A stretch of 64,000 bases of DNA from Betaproteobacteria bacterium Ga0074130 (GTDB lineage: Bacteria; Pseudomonadota; Gammaproteobacteria; Burkholderiales; Rhodocyclaceae): contig LNDZ01000026.1 in the NCBI GenBank assembly GCA_001464495.1, positions 113,877 through 177,876 on the forward strand, read 5' to 3'. A program made the translations under genes and the position numbers. Position 1 is the stretch's first letter, and every line of letters begins with the position of its first letter. Positions 29,526 to 39,372 of the stretch are shown piece after piece. Under the pieces are notes generated by a model. It made no database searches and was not told the origin of the DNA. It saw only the letters and a program-made list of their open reading frames with translations.

Positions 29526-31004
29526 ATGCTGACTAATTTCGTCCCACCTGATCTCGCACCGGCATACCCGGAAATCTTCCTGCTGACGATGGCATGTGCC
29601 ATTCTGCTGGTCGATGTGATCATGGGTGCCGCTTCCCGCGGTCTCGTTGCTGCCCTGTCTCTGATGACGCTCTTTGGTTGTGCTGCGCTTACTGCGCTCA
29701 CGGCAACTGGTGAGGTCAATACGACCTTCAGCGGTATGTTTATCGACGATGCCTTTGCAGACCTGCTAAAGATGCTGGTCTACGGCTCAGTGGCTGCCGT
29801 ACTTGTCTATTCCCGTGGCTATTTGCGTGATCGTGGACTGGACAAGGCTGAGTACTACCTGCTCGTTCTGTTTGCCACACTCGGCATGATGGTCATGATT
29901 TCTGCTGGCCATTTCCTGACTGTATATCTCGGTCTTGAATTGATGTCGCTGTCGATCTATGCGTTGGTTGCCATGGATCGTGACTCGGCCCGCTCGACAG
30001 AAGCTGCCATGAAGTACTTCATTCTGGGCGCGTTAGCTTCGGGCTTGCTGCTCTACGGCATGTCCATGATGTATGGCGCAACAGGCACGCTTGAAATTAA
30101 TGGTGTTCTGCAGGCACTGGCGATGGGCCAGGCAAATGGCATCGTGCTGGTATTCGGTTTGGTATTCCTCGTATCTGGTTTGGCATTCAAGCTGGGTGCA
30201 GTGCCATTCCACATGTGGGTACCAGATGTCTATCATGGCGCCCCGACCCCGATGACTCTGTTCATCAGCTCGGCACCTAAGCTTGCTGCGTTTGCAATGA
30301 TCATGCGTTTGCTGGTGTTTGGCACCATCCCACTGGCTGAACAGTGGCAGCCGATGCTTTTGATCATGGCTGTGCTGTCTATTATTGTGGGTAATCTGGC
30401 TGCAATTGCACAAACCAACATCAAGCGCATGTTTGCTTACTCTGCAATATCGCATATGGGGTTCATGCTGCTGGCATTCACCACAGGTGTATTCAATGGT
30501 CATGCCGCGCTTGCACTTGAGGCTTATACGTCAGCTTTCTACTATATGGTCGCTTATGTGCTGATGTCGCTTGCAGGTTTCGGCATTCTGCTGCTGCTGT
30601 CACGGTCTGGTTACGATGTTGAAAATCTAGAGGACCTCAAGGGGCTGAATCAACGCAGTCCATGGTATGCGGCAGTAATGATGATGACCATGTTCTCGAT
30701 GGCAGGTATTCCGTTCTTCGTTGGCTTCTTCGCCAAGTTCTCTGTACTGTTGTCAGCTGTTGCGGCGAATCTCGTTTGGGTGGCTGTGCTTGCAGTTGCA
30801 TTCTCCCTCGTAGGGGCGTTCTACTACCTGCGCGTCGTCAAGCTCATGTATTTTGATGCACCCAATGATGTTGCACCGATCCATGCATCAATTGATATGC
30901 GTGTTCTGCTGTCCTTGAACGGAATTGCAATTGCTGTATTCGGCGCATTCCCAGAACCACTGATGCAGCTCTGCCGTCAAGCGCTGGCACGCTCGCTGTT
31001 CTAA
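29526..31004 (+). CDS. nuoN: NADH-quinone oxidoreductase subunit N
   Basis: NuoN is the proximal antiporter-like proton channel. The Glu helix [16 protein letters not shown] and the Lys helix [22 protein letters not shown] are intact. It has 492 residues and ends the core complex I genes; two further genes follow within 20 bases. Confidence 0.97.
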   Translation: MLTNFVPPDLAPAYPEIFLLTMACAILLVDVIMGAASRGLVAALSLMTLFGCAALTALTATGEVNTTFSGMFIDDAFADLLKMLVYGSVAAVLVYSRGYLRDRGLDKAEYYLLVLFATLGMMVMISAGHFLTVYLGLELMSLSIYALVAMDRDSARSTEAAMKYFILGALASGLLLYGMSMMYGATGTLEINGVLQALAMGQANGIVLVFGLVFLVSGLAFKLGAVPFHMWVPDVYHGAPTPMTLFISSAPKLAAFAMIMRLLVFGTIPLAEQWQPMLLIMAVLSIIVGNLAAIAQTNIKRMFAYSAISHMGFMLLAFTTGVFNGHAALALEAYTSAFYYMVAYVLMSLAGFGILLLLSRSGYDVENLEDLKGLNQRSPWYAAVMMMTMFSMAGIPFFVGFFAKFSVLLSAVAANLVWVAVLAVAFSLVGAFYYLRVVKLMYFDAPNDVAPIHASIDMRVLLSLNGIAIAVFGAFPEPLMQLCRQALARSLF

Positions 31005-31023
31005 TCTAAATTTCAGGCCGGCA

Positions 31024-31332
31024 ATGACAGCCGCACAAATCCTGCTTGTCATTGCCGCCCTGAGCGCAGCAAATCTTCCCTTCCTCACGCAACGTAGTTT
31101 TCTTGGCATCCCTTGCAGGAAAACGGATAAGCCAATCCATTTACGACTGCTTGAGCTGATCGTGCTCTACTTTCTCCTCGGCATTCTGACCATTTGGTTT
31201 GAATCCAGTGCATATGGCGCTGCCTACTCGCAAGGGTGGGAGTTCTATGCAATCACCTTTTGTCTCTTCCTAGTCCTAGCGTACCCTGGATTCGTATTTC
31301 GATATCTGTGGCCTCATCGCAAGCATGATTGA
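31024..31332 (+). CDS. DUF2818 family membrane protein
   Basis: This 102-residue protein has three hydrophobic helices, a Pro-Phe-Leu-Thr motif after the first helix and an aromatic C-terminus ending WPHRKHD. Genes of this family sit directly after nuoN in many betaproteobacteria, as here. Its function is unknown; a role in complex I assembly is plausible from position alone. Confidence 0.85.
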   Translation: MTAAQILLVIAALSAANLPFLTQRSFLGIPCRKTDKPIHLRLLELIVLYFLLGILTIWFESSAYGAAYSQGWEFYAITFCLFLVLAYPGFVFRYLWPHRKHD

Positions 31333-31888
31333 TGAAGATCTGATCGAAACGACGCTGTCGAGTGAGTCACTCTGCGAAGGTGTTTTGCTAAAAGCACATC
31401 GTGATCGAGTGCAGTTGCCCGATGGTGGCATCGCGATACGAGAATGGATTGAACACCCTGGAGCTGCAGTTGTGATCGCACTGCTGGATAACGGCAAGTT
31501 ATTGTTTGAGCGTCAGTTCCGCTATCCAGTAAGGCAGATTTTTCTGGAAATGCCTGCAGGTAAAATCGATGCAGGTGAGCCTGCTCTTGACACCGCTCGA
31601 CGTGAGCTTCGTGAAGAGACTGGTTACAAAGCAAAGACCTGGCGGCATCTTGGTACGATGCATCCATGTATTGGATACTCTAACGAGAAGATAGAAATCT
31701 TCCTCGCGCATGGCCTCAGCTTTGTAGGCAACGACCTAGATGATGAAGAGTTTCTCGAGGTCGTCGAGCTGAGTCTGGCGGATGCGGTCCTCGCGGTCCG
31801 CGATGGTGAAATCACCGATGCAAAAACGATATCGGCCCTATTCTGGGCCGAGAAATTGATCAAGGGTGAATGGGAAATGCCGGCCTGA
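31325..31888 (+). CDS. Nudix hydrolase, ADP-ribose pyrophosphatase type
   Basis: It likely hydrolyses ADP-ribose or related nucleoside diphosphates. The Nudix box G-x5-E-x7-REUxEExGU is complete (GKIDAGEPALDTARREL, then REETGY). It is preceded by RQFRYPV and EMPAG, which are typical of the ADP-ribose group. It has 187 residues and overlaps the DUF2818 gene by 8 bases, so it is the last gene of the nuo transcript. Exact substrate is not determined by sequence. Confidence 0.9.
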   Translation: MIDEDLIETTLSSESLCEGVLLKAHRDRVQLPDGGIAIREWIEHPGAAVVIALLDNGKLLFERQFRYPVRQIFLEMPAGKIDAGEPALDTARRELREETGYKAKTWRHLGTMHPCIGYSNEKIEIFLAHGLSFVGNDLDDEEFLEVVELSLADAVLAVRDGEITDAKTISALFWAEKLIKGEWEMPA

Positions 31889-31926
31889 GCCGTCGTTTAG
31901 ACCAAGCCTGCCACTTAAACAGCCCG

Positions 31927-32754
31927 TTATGCAAGTTTGTAGATGGTCGGCTGAACGACAGTGAGTTGTTCCGTCAGGCCGTTGAGGCTTTCCGAGTGCC
32001 CAATGATCAAGTACCCACCCGGGTGCAGTTTGCTGATGAGCTTGCTGACCACTTGACGCTTGGTTGGGTTATCAAAGTAAATCATCACATTACGCAAAAA
32101 AATGACGTGAAACTTGCCAATCTCTGGAATCGATTGATTCAGGTTGATCTGACGGAATTTTGTGTGCTGCCTAAGATCAGCATTGATCGTGAAAGTCCCT
32201 TGCTTATCGCCCGTTCCTGCTTGGCAATATTTGCTCATATAGGCAGGGGGCAGGCCACGCGTACGCTCAGTGACGTACTCGCCCTTTTCCGCAACCGCCA
32301 ATACTTGAGTGCTTAAGTCTGAACCGAGTACTGACCAGTTTCCTTTAACCCCGAGCTTGTCAGCCAACACCATAGAGAGTGTGTAAATCTCTTCGCCGGT
32401 GGAAGAAGCACCACTCCATACGTTGAAGGGCTGACCTGCTGGATGTTTGGCAAGAACCGTTTGTGTCAGAAACTCGAAATGACGAGGCTCGCGGAAAAAA
32501 TAGGTCTCGTTGGTGGTGAGCAGATCGACCATCTGTTGCAATTCTTGCTTGCCCGCCGGGCTGGTGACTAACTTGTAGTAGTCTCCATAGCTCGATAACT
32601 TGTGGAAACGCAGACGACGACCTAAGCGGCCAACTAGCAAGGTACGCTTGCTGTCGCTCATGCTGATGCCGGCGATTTTATAGATCAGTTGCTGAAACTG
32701 GCCATACTCAGCATCAGTGATATCGACGCTTTCGCCAAAACCCGGAATAGTCAT
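31927..32754 (-). CDS. cheR: CheR-type protein-glutamate O-methyltransferase
   Basis: CheR methylates glutamates of chemoreceptors with S-adenosylmethionine. The N-terminal helical domain is followed by TTNETYFFREPRHFE. The SAM-binding site is WSGASSTGEEIYTL, and the catalytic-domain motifs FLRNVMIYF and IGHSESL are present. No other chemotaxis gene is adjacent. One chemoreceptor gene lies about 27 kb away in this window. It could serve a non-flagellar chemosensory pathway. Confidence 0.92.
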   Translation of the reverse strand: MTIPGFGESVDITDAEYGQFQQLIYKIAGISMSDSKRTLLVGRLGRRLRFHKLSSYGDYYKLVTSPAGKQELQQMVDLLTTNETYFFREPRHFEFLTQTVLAKHPAGQPFNVWSGASSTGEEIYTLSMVLADKLGVKGNWSVLGSDLSTQVLAVAEKGEYVTERTRGLPPAYMSKYCQAGTGDKQGTFTINADLRQHTKFRQINLNQSIPEIGKFHVIFLRNVMIYFDNPTKRQVVSKLISKLHPGGYLIIGHSESLNGLTEQLTVVQPTIYKLA

Positions 32755-32810
32755 TGCACCAGCCCTGAACGGAATGCTTCAATTATGGATGATTTTGGTA
32801 CGCTGAGGGA

Positions 32811-33467
32811 CTAACTCAAGCCGATCACACGTGCAATTTCTGCCGGGTGCTGTACCAGTGCATCAGCATTCCAAAGCTCTGGTGGGGAGCCGTCTCCCAG
32901 ATAACCATAAGCGGCCGCAATTGCTGGCATGCTCACTGCGTGTGCGGCCTGAATGTCACGTAGATCATCACCAACATACCAACAGTTTCTTGGCTCAACA
33001 CCTGCGACTTTGCAGGCAAACAGCATGGGTTCCGGTGCGGGTTTGGGAACACCTGCAGTATCCCCACTTACGACAGTGACTGCCCGATGCGCAAGGCTCA
33101 ATGCCTCTACCAGCGGTGTCGTATAGCGCGACCGCTTATTGGTAATGATCCCCCAAGGAAGTCCTTTGTCATCAAGCAGAGCAAGCAACTCCGCGACACC
33201 GGGGAATAGTGTGGTCTCAATACAGATTGCCTGCTCATAATGGCTTAGGACGCGCTCTTGAAGTGCAGCATACGGCGCATCTTCTGGATGAAGTCCGAAG
33301 CCAATGCGGAGCAAGCCACGGACACCATGAGAAATGACTGGCCTGAGGCGCTCAAGAGGGACTGGTGCCAAGCCATCCTCAATGCGCACACGATTCAGCG
33401 CACCTCCGAGGTCGGGCGCCGTGTCAGCCAAGGTGCCGTCAAGGTCAAAAAAAATGGCTTCAGGCAT
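32811..33467 (-). CDS. gph: HAD phosphatase: phosphoglycolate or N-acetylmuramate-6-phosphate phosphatase
   Basis: This HAD-IA hydrolase has the nucleophile motif [11 protein letters not shown], motif II ITNKR, the motif III lysine in [10 protein letters not shown] and motif IV GDDLRDI. The 218-residue length fits Gph and also MupP. The gene overlaps ubiG by 8 bases, and a deaminase gene and gyrA lie just upstream. In Pseudomonas the same neighbourhood holds mupP, which removes the phosphate in the AmgK/MurU muramic-acid recycling route. So MupP activity is as likely as Gph. Confidence 0.85.
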   Translation of the reverse strand: MPEAIFFDLDGTLADTAPDLGGALNRVRIEDGLAPVPLERLRPVISHGVRGLLRIGFGLHPEDAPYAALQERVLSHYEQAICIETTLFPGVAELLALLDDKGLPWGIITNKRSRYTTPLVEALSLAHRAVTVVSGDTAGVPKPAPEPMLFACKVAGVEPRNCWYVGDDLRDIQAAHAVSMPAIAAAYGYLGDGSPPELWNADALVQHPAEIARVIGLS

Positions 33468-34176
33468 TATCAGGTTCGCGATGGGTATGCATTAGGTAAT
33501 TAACGCTGCTGTCATTACCGAGGCTATACACCTGAGTGAATGGGTTGTAGCTCATACCCCGAACACCATCGACTGCAAGACCCGCTTCACGGCAGTAACG
33601 GCTGAGCTCTGCTGGGCGAATGAACTTGGCATAATCATGTGTGCCGCGTGGCAGCAGATTCAGAATGTACTCTGCACCGATGATGGCAAACAGATACGAC
33701 TTTGGGTTTCGGTTTAAGGTCGAAAAGAAGACGTGCCCGCCGGGCTTGACGAGCTTGGCGCATGCGGCAATCACGCTGGCAGGATCTGGAACATGCTCCA
33801 GCATCTCTAGGCAAGTGACTACATCAAAGGCCCCCGGGTGCTGCTCCGCCATGGCTTCGGCTGCGATCAGTTGATAGTCGACGCTCAGCCCGCTTTCATA
33901 CAAGTGTAGGCGCGCTACGCCCAGCGGCTTTTCGGATAAGTCGATGCCAGTAACGTGCGCACCACGTGTGGCCATCCCTTCGGACAGGAGCCCACCGCCA
34001 CAGCCGATATCGATGACTTTTTTGCCTGCTAATGAGGCAATGGAGTCTATCCAATCTAAGCGGAGTGGGTTGATCTCGTGCAGCGGCTTAAATTCAGAAT
34101 TTGGGTCCCACCAGCGGTGCGCCAAGTCACCGAATTTGGCGAGTTCTTGAGGGTCGGCATTGAGTGTTTTGTTCAT
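33460..34176 (-). CDS. ubiG: Ubiquinone biosynthesis O-methyltransferase UbiG
   Basis: UbiG performs both O-methylations in ubiquinone synthesis, the quinone used by the complex I encoded upstream in this window. The N-terminus has [19 protein letters not shown], the SAM site is [16 protein letters not shown] and the post-motif is CLEMLEHV. I chose ATG 34176, which gives the standard 238 residues. The downstream phosphatase gene overlaps it by 8 bases. Confidence 0.96.
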   Translation of the reverse strand: MNKTLNADPQELAKFGDLAHRWWDPNSEFKPLHEINPLRLDWIDSIASLAGKKVIDIGCGGGLLSEGMATRGAHVTGIDLSEKPLGVARLHLYESGLSVDYQLIAAEAMAEQHPGAFDVVTCLEMLEHVPDPASVIAACAKLVKPGGHVFFSTLNRNPKSYLFAIIGAEYILNLLPRGTHDYAKFIRPAELSRYCREAGLAVDGVRGMSYNPFTQVYSLGNDSSVNYLMHTHREPDNA

Positions 34177-34221
34177 GTCGATAAGCTTACGACAAACGCA
34201 AATAAAGGCCAACTGGATTGG

Positions 34222-34260
34222 AGTCCAAAAACAAAAAGGCCCTGCATCGCAGGGCCTTTT
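34222..34260 (-). terminator. Terminator of the ompA transcript
   Basis: A perfect 12-bp stem (AAAAGGCCCTGC with GCAGGGCCTTTT) has a 3-base loop. On the minus strand it is followed by a T-rich tract. It lies 33 bases after the OmpA-family stop codon and insulates ubiG. Confidence 0.92.
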
Positions 34261-34292
34261 CGGTCATGCCTCAGAGAGGCATGGCGTGAGCA

Positions 34293-34997
34293 TTACTCCC
34301 AAGAGTAGATGCCAACAGCTTCGAGATCAACGCGGCGGTCAGGTTGCAGGCATGCAACAACCTTGTCGCTCTTCGGACCCTTACACTGATCAGGCTTGGT
34401 GACTGGATTCTTTTCACCCTTACCTTCAGTGTAGATGCGGTTCTTGTCGATGCCCTTGCTCACCAGATAAGCCTTAACAGCTTCAGCGCGCTTTTCGGAC
34501 AGCTTTTGATTGTAAGCATCATCACCGAAGCGGTCAGCATGGCCAACAGCGATCAGAACTTCCAGCTTGATGCGCTTAACCTTGCTGTAAAACTCATCAA
34601 GGGCTACCAGACCTTCCTTGCGCAGTTCTGCCTTGTTGAAGTCAAACAGGGCATCAGCGTTCAGGGTAATCTTATCGCTTGTTGGCTTTGCAGCTGCGGC
34701 AGGCTTTGCAGCAGATGCAGCTGCTGCTGCATCACACTTGCCCTTCGGCAGCAGATCCTTATCGCACTCGCAACCGACCGGCAGCTTGCCAGCCATGACT
34801 TCACCAGCGGCAGCTGGAGTCCAGAAGCCGGTACGCCAGCAGAGGCCGGTACCGCTCTTGGCAACTAGGCCACGACCATCGATGACGTAAGGGACGACGC
34901 CCTTGGTGTCAACCGGAGTGCTTTGGGCAAAAGTTGCAGCGCTGGCACCGAGCAGGGCAGCGAGCAGCACGGAATTTTTGATGACTTGTTTGAGCAT
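34293..34997 (-). CDS. OmpA-family peptidoglycan-binding protein, RmpM-like
   Basis: This 234-residue protein has a signal peptide ending in TFAQ. A short region with paired cysteines (GTGLCWRTGFW; VGCECDKDL) follows, then an Ala/Pro/Lys linker and a C-terminal OmpA domain (about 110-225). It lacks the beta-barrel and so resembles Neisseria RmpM, which ties porins to peptidoglycan. OmpA signatures are LFDFNKAELR, GHADRFGDDAYNQKLSEKRA and QPDRRVD. I chose ATG 34997 because GAGGGA precedes it. Confidence 0.9.
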   Translation of the reverse strand: MLKQVIKNSVLLAALLGASAATFAQSTPVDTKGVVPYVIDGRGLVAKSGTGLCWRTGFWTPAAAGEVMAGKLPVGCECDKDLLPKGKCDAAAAASAAKPAAAAKPTSDKITLNADALFDFNKAELRKEGLVALDEFYSKVKRIKLEVLIAVGHADRFGDDAYNQKLSEKRAEAVKAYLVSKGIDKNRIYTEGKGEKNPVTKPDQCKGPKSDKVVACLQPDRRVDLEAVGIYSWE

Positions 34998-35059
34998 TTT
35001 TTTTCCCTCGTTCGAACGCGGACAGAACTGGTTGTGTTGAGCTTCATGTTGGTTACTGA

Positions 35060-35116
35060 CCACCAACATGTCGGTGGTAATGACTATTTTATAGCCTTAA
35101 TGCATATGCCATTTAA
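35060..35116 (-). promoter_or_regulatory. Promoter and 5'-terminal mRNA hairpin of the OmpA-family gene
   Basis: On the minus strand TTAAAT (35116-35111), a 17-base spacer and TATAAA (35093-35088) form a promoter. The predicted start of transcription is near 35081. A 20-base near-palindrome (ACCACCGACATGTTGGTGGT, 35079-35060) would fold right at the mRNA 5' end, about 60 bases before the start codon. The Escherichia coli ompA mRNA carries a stabilising 5' stem-loop in the same place. Confidence 0.55.
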
Positions 35117-35159
35117 CACTGAACTGGTTGATACGGCAAGGACTGCTATGGAAGCCGTT

Positions 35160-36521
35160 TCATACCTGCAAATTATTTTGCCACAGGTTGACTGTACCGA
35201 GCAATGCACTTTCGTTGAAATCAATGAGTGTGTGGGCTTTTACGCGACACTGTCCTGCCACCCATACGTGGCTAACTTGCTCGCGTCCCGCGACGTAAAT
35301 CAGGTGCGATGCCGGGTCGAAACAAGGTTGTGCGATCCACTCATCTAGGCGAATTGCACACAAATCCGCATATTTGCCGATTTCTAGTGAGCCAATCTCG
35401 TCAGCGAGCCCCATGGCCTTTGCGCCGCCAAGGGTTGCCATGCCAAGGACAGTGTGAGCGTCCAGCACTGTCGGGTCATCGGCGGTGAGCTTTGCCAGAA
35501 GGGCAGCATGTCGCATTTCTTGCAGGATATCGAGTCGATTATTGCTGGCAGCGCCATCTGTTCCTAATCCCACATTGATGCCTTGAGCCACGAGTTTTGC
35601 GACGGGGCAGGCGCCACTGGCGAGTTTCATATTCGATGTGGGGTTGTGGGCGACGCTGGCGCCAGTGCTTGCGAGCAAGGCGAGATCCGTCGTATCGAGA
35701 TGGACTGCATGTACTGCAATCAGGGCGGGATTGACGAGCCCCAGCCTGTCCAGTCGGGCAAGAGGCCGCATACCAGACTGTTTTTGCCCTTCTTCAATCT
35801 CGTTGCGTGATTCATGCACGTGAATATGGACGGGCAGGTCGAGCTGAGCAGCAAGAGTGGCTATACGTTCAAAGGTGGTGTCGCTGACCGTGTAAGGCGC
35901 ATGGGGTGCCAGGCTGAACGAGAGCAGCGGATGGTCGCGCCAGGCATCGCGTACCGCCAGCCCTTTGCTGAGGTAGTCATTGGCATCGCTGGCATAGCGG
36001 GTGGGGAACTCCAACACCGTGATGCCGAGCATTGCACGCATGCCCATTGCGTCAAATGCCCGAGCGGCAGCGTCGGGGAAAAAATACATGTCATTGCAGC
36101 AGGTGATGCCCCCGCGCAGCATCTCGGCTGCAGCCAGCCGCGTGCCGTCATAGACGAAGGCATCCGTTACATGTTTGGCTTCCGCTGGCCAGATACGATC
36201 CTGCAGCCAGTTCATGAGTGGCAGGTCATCGGCGAGGCCGCGCAGCAGCGTCATGGCCGCATGTGTGTGCAGATTGACGAAGCCCGGGGTCAATACGTGC
36301 TGACCCAGCTCGACGACCTCGGCGGCGCTGAAGCGGGTTTCGGATTCATTTCGCGGTAGCAGTCCGACGATACGCCCATCGTTCACGGCAAGCGAATGAT
36401 TTTCCAGCGTTATTCCGGCAGGTTGAATGGGGATGATCCAGCGTGCGTGAATCAGTAGGTCGATCATCTGCGGGACGTCTGGGCTTGCAGCTACTGGATT
36501 TGCGGTTTTGCCTGTTTTCAT
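35160..36521 (-). CDS. mtaD: TRZ/ATZ-family amidohydrolase, MtaD-type adenosine-derivative deaminase
   Basis: This is a metal-dependent amidohydrolase of the 5-methylthioadenosine / S-adenosylhomocysteine deaminase group. The zinc ligands appear as NLHTHAAMTLLRG, HIHVHES, HAVHL and GTDGAASN, and the fold-end ADLCAIRLD is typical. It has 453 residues from ATG 36521; a second start at 36467 is possible. The position between ubiG and gyrA matches pseudomonads, where it neighbours methionine-salvage genes. Substrate assignment rests on the family. Confidence 0.85.
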   Translation of the reverse strand: MKTGKTANPVAASPDVPQMIDLLIHARWIIPIQPAGITLENHSLAVNDGRIVGLLPRNESETRFSAAEVVELGQHVLTPGFVNLHTHAAMTLLRGLADDLPLMNWLQDRIWPAEAKHVTDAFVYDGTRLAAAEMLRGGITCCNDMYFFPDAAARAFDAMGMRAMLGITVLEFPTRYASDANDYLSKGLAVRDAWRDHPLLSFSLAPHAPYTVSDTTFERIATLAAQLDLPVHIHVHESRNEIEEGQKQSGMRPLARLDRLGLVNPALIAVHAVHLDTTDLALLASTGASVAHNPTSNMKLASGACPVAKLVAQGINVGLGTDGAASNNRLDILQEMRHAALLAKLTADDPTVLDAHTVLGMATLGGAKAMGLADEIGSLEIGKYADLCAIRLDEWIAQPCFDPASHLIYVAGREQVSHVWVAGQCRVKAHTLIDFNESALLGTVNLWQNNLQV

Positions 36522-36565
36522 GGGCTTTTTCGGGTGGTTTGGCTGTCGGTTTTGGGGGCTTGGCG

Positions 36566-36574
36566 TGGTAGAAT
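36566..36574 (+). promoter_or_regulatory. Extended -10 promoter of gyrA
   Basis: TGGTAGAAT gives an extended -10 (TG, one base, TAGAAT) with no good -35. It implies a leader of about 165 bases before gyrA. I found no clear hairpin or small frame in that leader. Confidence 0.5.
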
Positions 36575-36744
36575 ATGGAAGTTTTTCAGCAATGCCGCGT
36601 CAGGTTTGAATTTGTACCCGAAAACGTGTTTTCAAGGTGGGGAATTAAGTGGCTGGGAGGCCGGTTATTCTTGTTCGCGCCACGAAATTCGGAAAGCAAA
36701 AAACCCTAGATAACCATCACTGCTTCCGTGGGAAAAAATAAGCT

Positions 36745-39372
36745 ATGACAGTGTTCGCCAAAGAGACCCTACCCATCAGTCTCGAAGATGAAATGCGCCA
36801 TTCCTATCTCGATTACGCCATGAGCGTGATCGTTGGGCGCGCCCTTCCTGATGTTCGTGATGGTCTCAAGCCGGTTCATCGCCGTGTGCTTTTCGCTATG
36901 CACGAGCTCGGCAATGACTGGAACAAGGCTTACAAGAAATCGGCGCGTATCGTCGGTGACGTAATCGGTAAGTACCATCCTCACGGCGACCAGTCCGTGT
37001 ATGACACCATCGTCCGTATGGCGCAGAGCTTCTCCCTGCGCTACATGTTGGTGGATGGTCAAGGCAACTTTGGTTCGGTCGATGGCGACAGTGCGGCCGC
37101 CATGCGTTACACCGAAGTGCGCATGTCCAAGATGGGCCACGAGCTGCTGGCCGATATCGACAAGGAAACCGTCGATTTCGGGCCGAACTACGACGGCTCT
37201 GAGCAAGAACCGCTGATTCTGCCGGCACGTATCCCGAATCTGCTGATCAACGGCTCGTCCGGTATTGCAGTGGGTATGGCCACGAATATTCCGCCGCACA
37301 ACCTGAGCGATGTCCTCAATGCCTGTCTGGCGCTACTCGATAACCCAGCCATCGACATCGAAGAGCTGATCCAGATCGTACAGGCACCGGACTTCCCAAC
37401 AGCTGCACTGATCTACGGCTTGTCCGGCGTGCGTGAGGGCTATCTGACGGGTCGTGGCCGCGTCATCATGCGTGCCCGTACGCACATCGAAGAGCTGCCA
37501 AATGGCAAGCAGGCAATCATCGTCGATGAAATTCCCTATCAGGTGAATAAGAAGACCCTGCTCGAGAAGATTGCCGAGCTAGTGAACGAAAAGCGCGTTG
37601 AAGGCATTTCCCATCTGCAGGATGAGTCCGATAAGTCGGGCATGCGCATTGTTATCGAGCTGAAGCGTGGCGAAATGCCCGATGTCATCCTGAATAACCT
37701 GTTCAAGATGACGCAGTTGCAGGACACCTTCGGCATGAACATGGTCGCGTTGGTAGAGGGCCGGCCGCAGCTGCTCAACCTCAAGCGCATGCTGGAGTGC
37801 TTCTTGTCGCATCGTCGCGAAATCATTACGCGTCGTACCGTGTTCGAGCTGCGCAAGGCGCGCGAACGCGGCCATATTCTTGAAGGTCTCGCAGTAGCGC
37901 TGTCCAACGTCGATGAAATCATCGCGCTGATCAAAGCCGCGCCGACTCCGGCAGAGGCCAAGAAGGGCCTGATGGAGCGCATCTGGCGTTCGCAGCTGGT
38001 CGAAGACATGCTGCAACGCGCCAGCGGTGGCGTTGATGCCAACAAGTTCCGCCCAGATGGTTTGGGTGCTGAGTTCGGTATGGCTGCTAACGGCTATCGC
38101 CTGTCCGACGCACAGGCTCAGGCAATTCTGGAGCTGCGCCTGCAACGCCTGACCGGGCTTGAGCAGGACAAGATCGTCAATGAGTACAAGGATGTTATGG
38201 CGCAGATCGCCGATCTGCTAGACATTCTGGCTCGTCCTGAACGCATCACCGCCATCATTGGCGATGAGCTGCGCTTGATCAATACGCAATTCGGCGATGC
38301 CCGTCGCTCTGAGATCGTGATGTCGACTGCCGATATCAACATCGAAGATCTGATCACCCCGCAGGACATGGTCGTTACCCTGTCGCACGGTAGTTACATC
38401 AAGCGCCAACCGCTGGATGACTACGCCGCCCAGAAGCGCGGTGGTCGCGGCAAGGCTGCAACGGCAATGAAGGACGACGACTTCATCGAGAAGATGTTCG
38501 TCGCCAACACCCATGATTACGTACTTTGCTTCTCGAACCGTGGCCGTGTGTATTGGCTGAAGGTCTATGAAGTGCCAGAAGGCACGCGTACCTCGCGAGG
38601 CAAGCCAATCGTCAATCTCTTCCCGCTGCAAGAAGGCGAAAAGATCACCGTGGTGCTGCCGGTCAAGCAGTTCGATGAAGAGCATTTCATTTTCATGGCA
38701 ACTGCGCTGGGCACTGTGAAGAAGACCTCGCTGACCAACTTTGCCAACCCGCGTAAGGCAGGCATCATTGCCGTTGCACTGGATGAAGGCGATCACTTGA
38801 TTGGCGTTGCCCTAACCGATGGCAAGCATGACGTCATGCTGTTCTCAGATGCAGGCAAGGCGGTGCGTTTTGATGAAGATGATGTACGTGCCATGGGCCG
38901 CGAAGCCCGCGGCGTACGCGGTATGCAGCTTGAGGATGGTCAGCGTGTGATTTCCATGCTGGTCGCCGAGAGCGAGGAATTCAGCGTGCTCACCGCAACC
39001 GAAAACGGCTATGGCAAGCGCACGCCGATTGCCGAATACACCCGCCACGGCCGTGGCACCAAGGGCATGATTGCCATCCAGACCTCCGAGCGTAATGGCA
39101 AGGTTGTTGGTGCTGCCCTCGTGCGTGAAGAAGACGAAGTCATGCTGATCTCCAATGCCGGCGTGCTGATCCGTACCCGCGTTGAACAGATCCGTGAAAT
39201 GAGCCGTGCAACCCAAGGCGTGACGCTGATCAATCTGGACGAGGGTTCCTTGCTCGCCGGTCTCGAAAAGGTTGCAGAGTCGGATGCTGAGAATGCCGCG
39301 GAAAGCGCTGCAGCAGAGGGCGATGACATCGAAGGTGCAGCAGATAATATTGGCGAGGACGCCGCAGAGTGA
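36745..39372 (+). CDS. gyrA: DNA gyrase subunit A
   Basis: GyrA is the DNA-cleaving subunit of gyrase. The N-terminus holds the breakage-reunion domain with catalytic Tyr122 (MRYTEVRM). The C-terminal half has the six-bladed DNA-wrapping domain with the GyrA box QKRGGRG. In the quinolone-resistance region the sequence is [11 protein letters not shown], so codon 83 is Gln (CAG, 36991-36993) where E. coli has Ser83. Asp87 is kept. It has 875 residues with an acidic Ala/Glu-rich tail. The stop overlaps serC. Confidence 0.98.
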   Translation: MTVFAKETLPISLEDEMRHSYLDYAMSVIVGRALPDVRDGLKPVHRRVLFAMHELGNDWNKAYKKSARIVGDVIGKYHPHGDQSVYDTIVRMAQSFSLRYMLVDGQGNFGSVDGDSAAAMRYTEVRMSKMGHELLADIDKETVDFGPNYDGSEQEPLILPARIPNLLINGSSGIAVGMATNIPPHNLSDVLNACLALLDNPAIDIEELIQIVQAPDFPTAALIYGLSGVREGYLTGRGRVIMRARTHIEELPNGKQAIIVDEIPYQVNKKTLLEKIAELVNEKRVEGISHLQDESDKSGMRIVIELKRGEMPDVILNNLFKMTQLQDTFGMNMVALVEGRPQLLNLKRMLECFLSHRREIITRRTVFELRKARERGHILEGLAVALSNVDEIIALIKAAPTPAEAKKGLMERIWRSQLVEDMLQRASGGVDANKFRPDGLGAEFGMAANGYRLSDAQAQAILELRLQRLTGLEQDKIVNEYKDVMAQIADLLDILARPERITAIIGDELRLINTQFGDARRSEIVMSTADINIEDLITPQDMVVTLSHGSYIKRQPLDDYAAQKRGGRGKAATAMKDDDFIEKMFVANTHDYVLCFSNRGRVYWLKVYEVPEGTRTSRGKPIVNLFPLQEGEKITVVLPVKQFDEEHFIFMATALGTVKKTSLTNFANPRKAGIIAVALDEGDHLIGVALTDGKHDVMLFSDAGKAVRFDEDDVRAMGREARGVRGMQLEDGQRVISMLVAESEEFSVLTATENGYGKRTPIAEYTRHGRGTKGMIAIQTSERNGKVVGAALVREEDEVMLISNAGVLIRTRVEQIREMSRATQGVTLINLDEGSLLAGLEKVAESDAENAAESAAAEGDDIEGAADNIGEDAAE

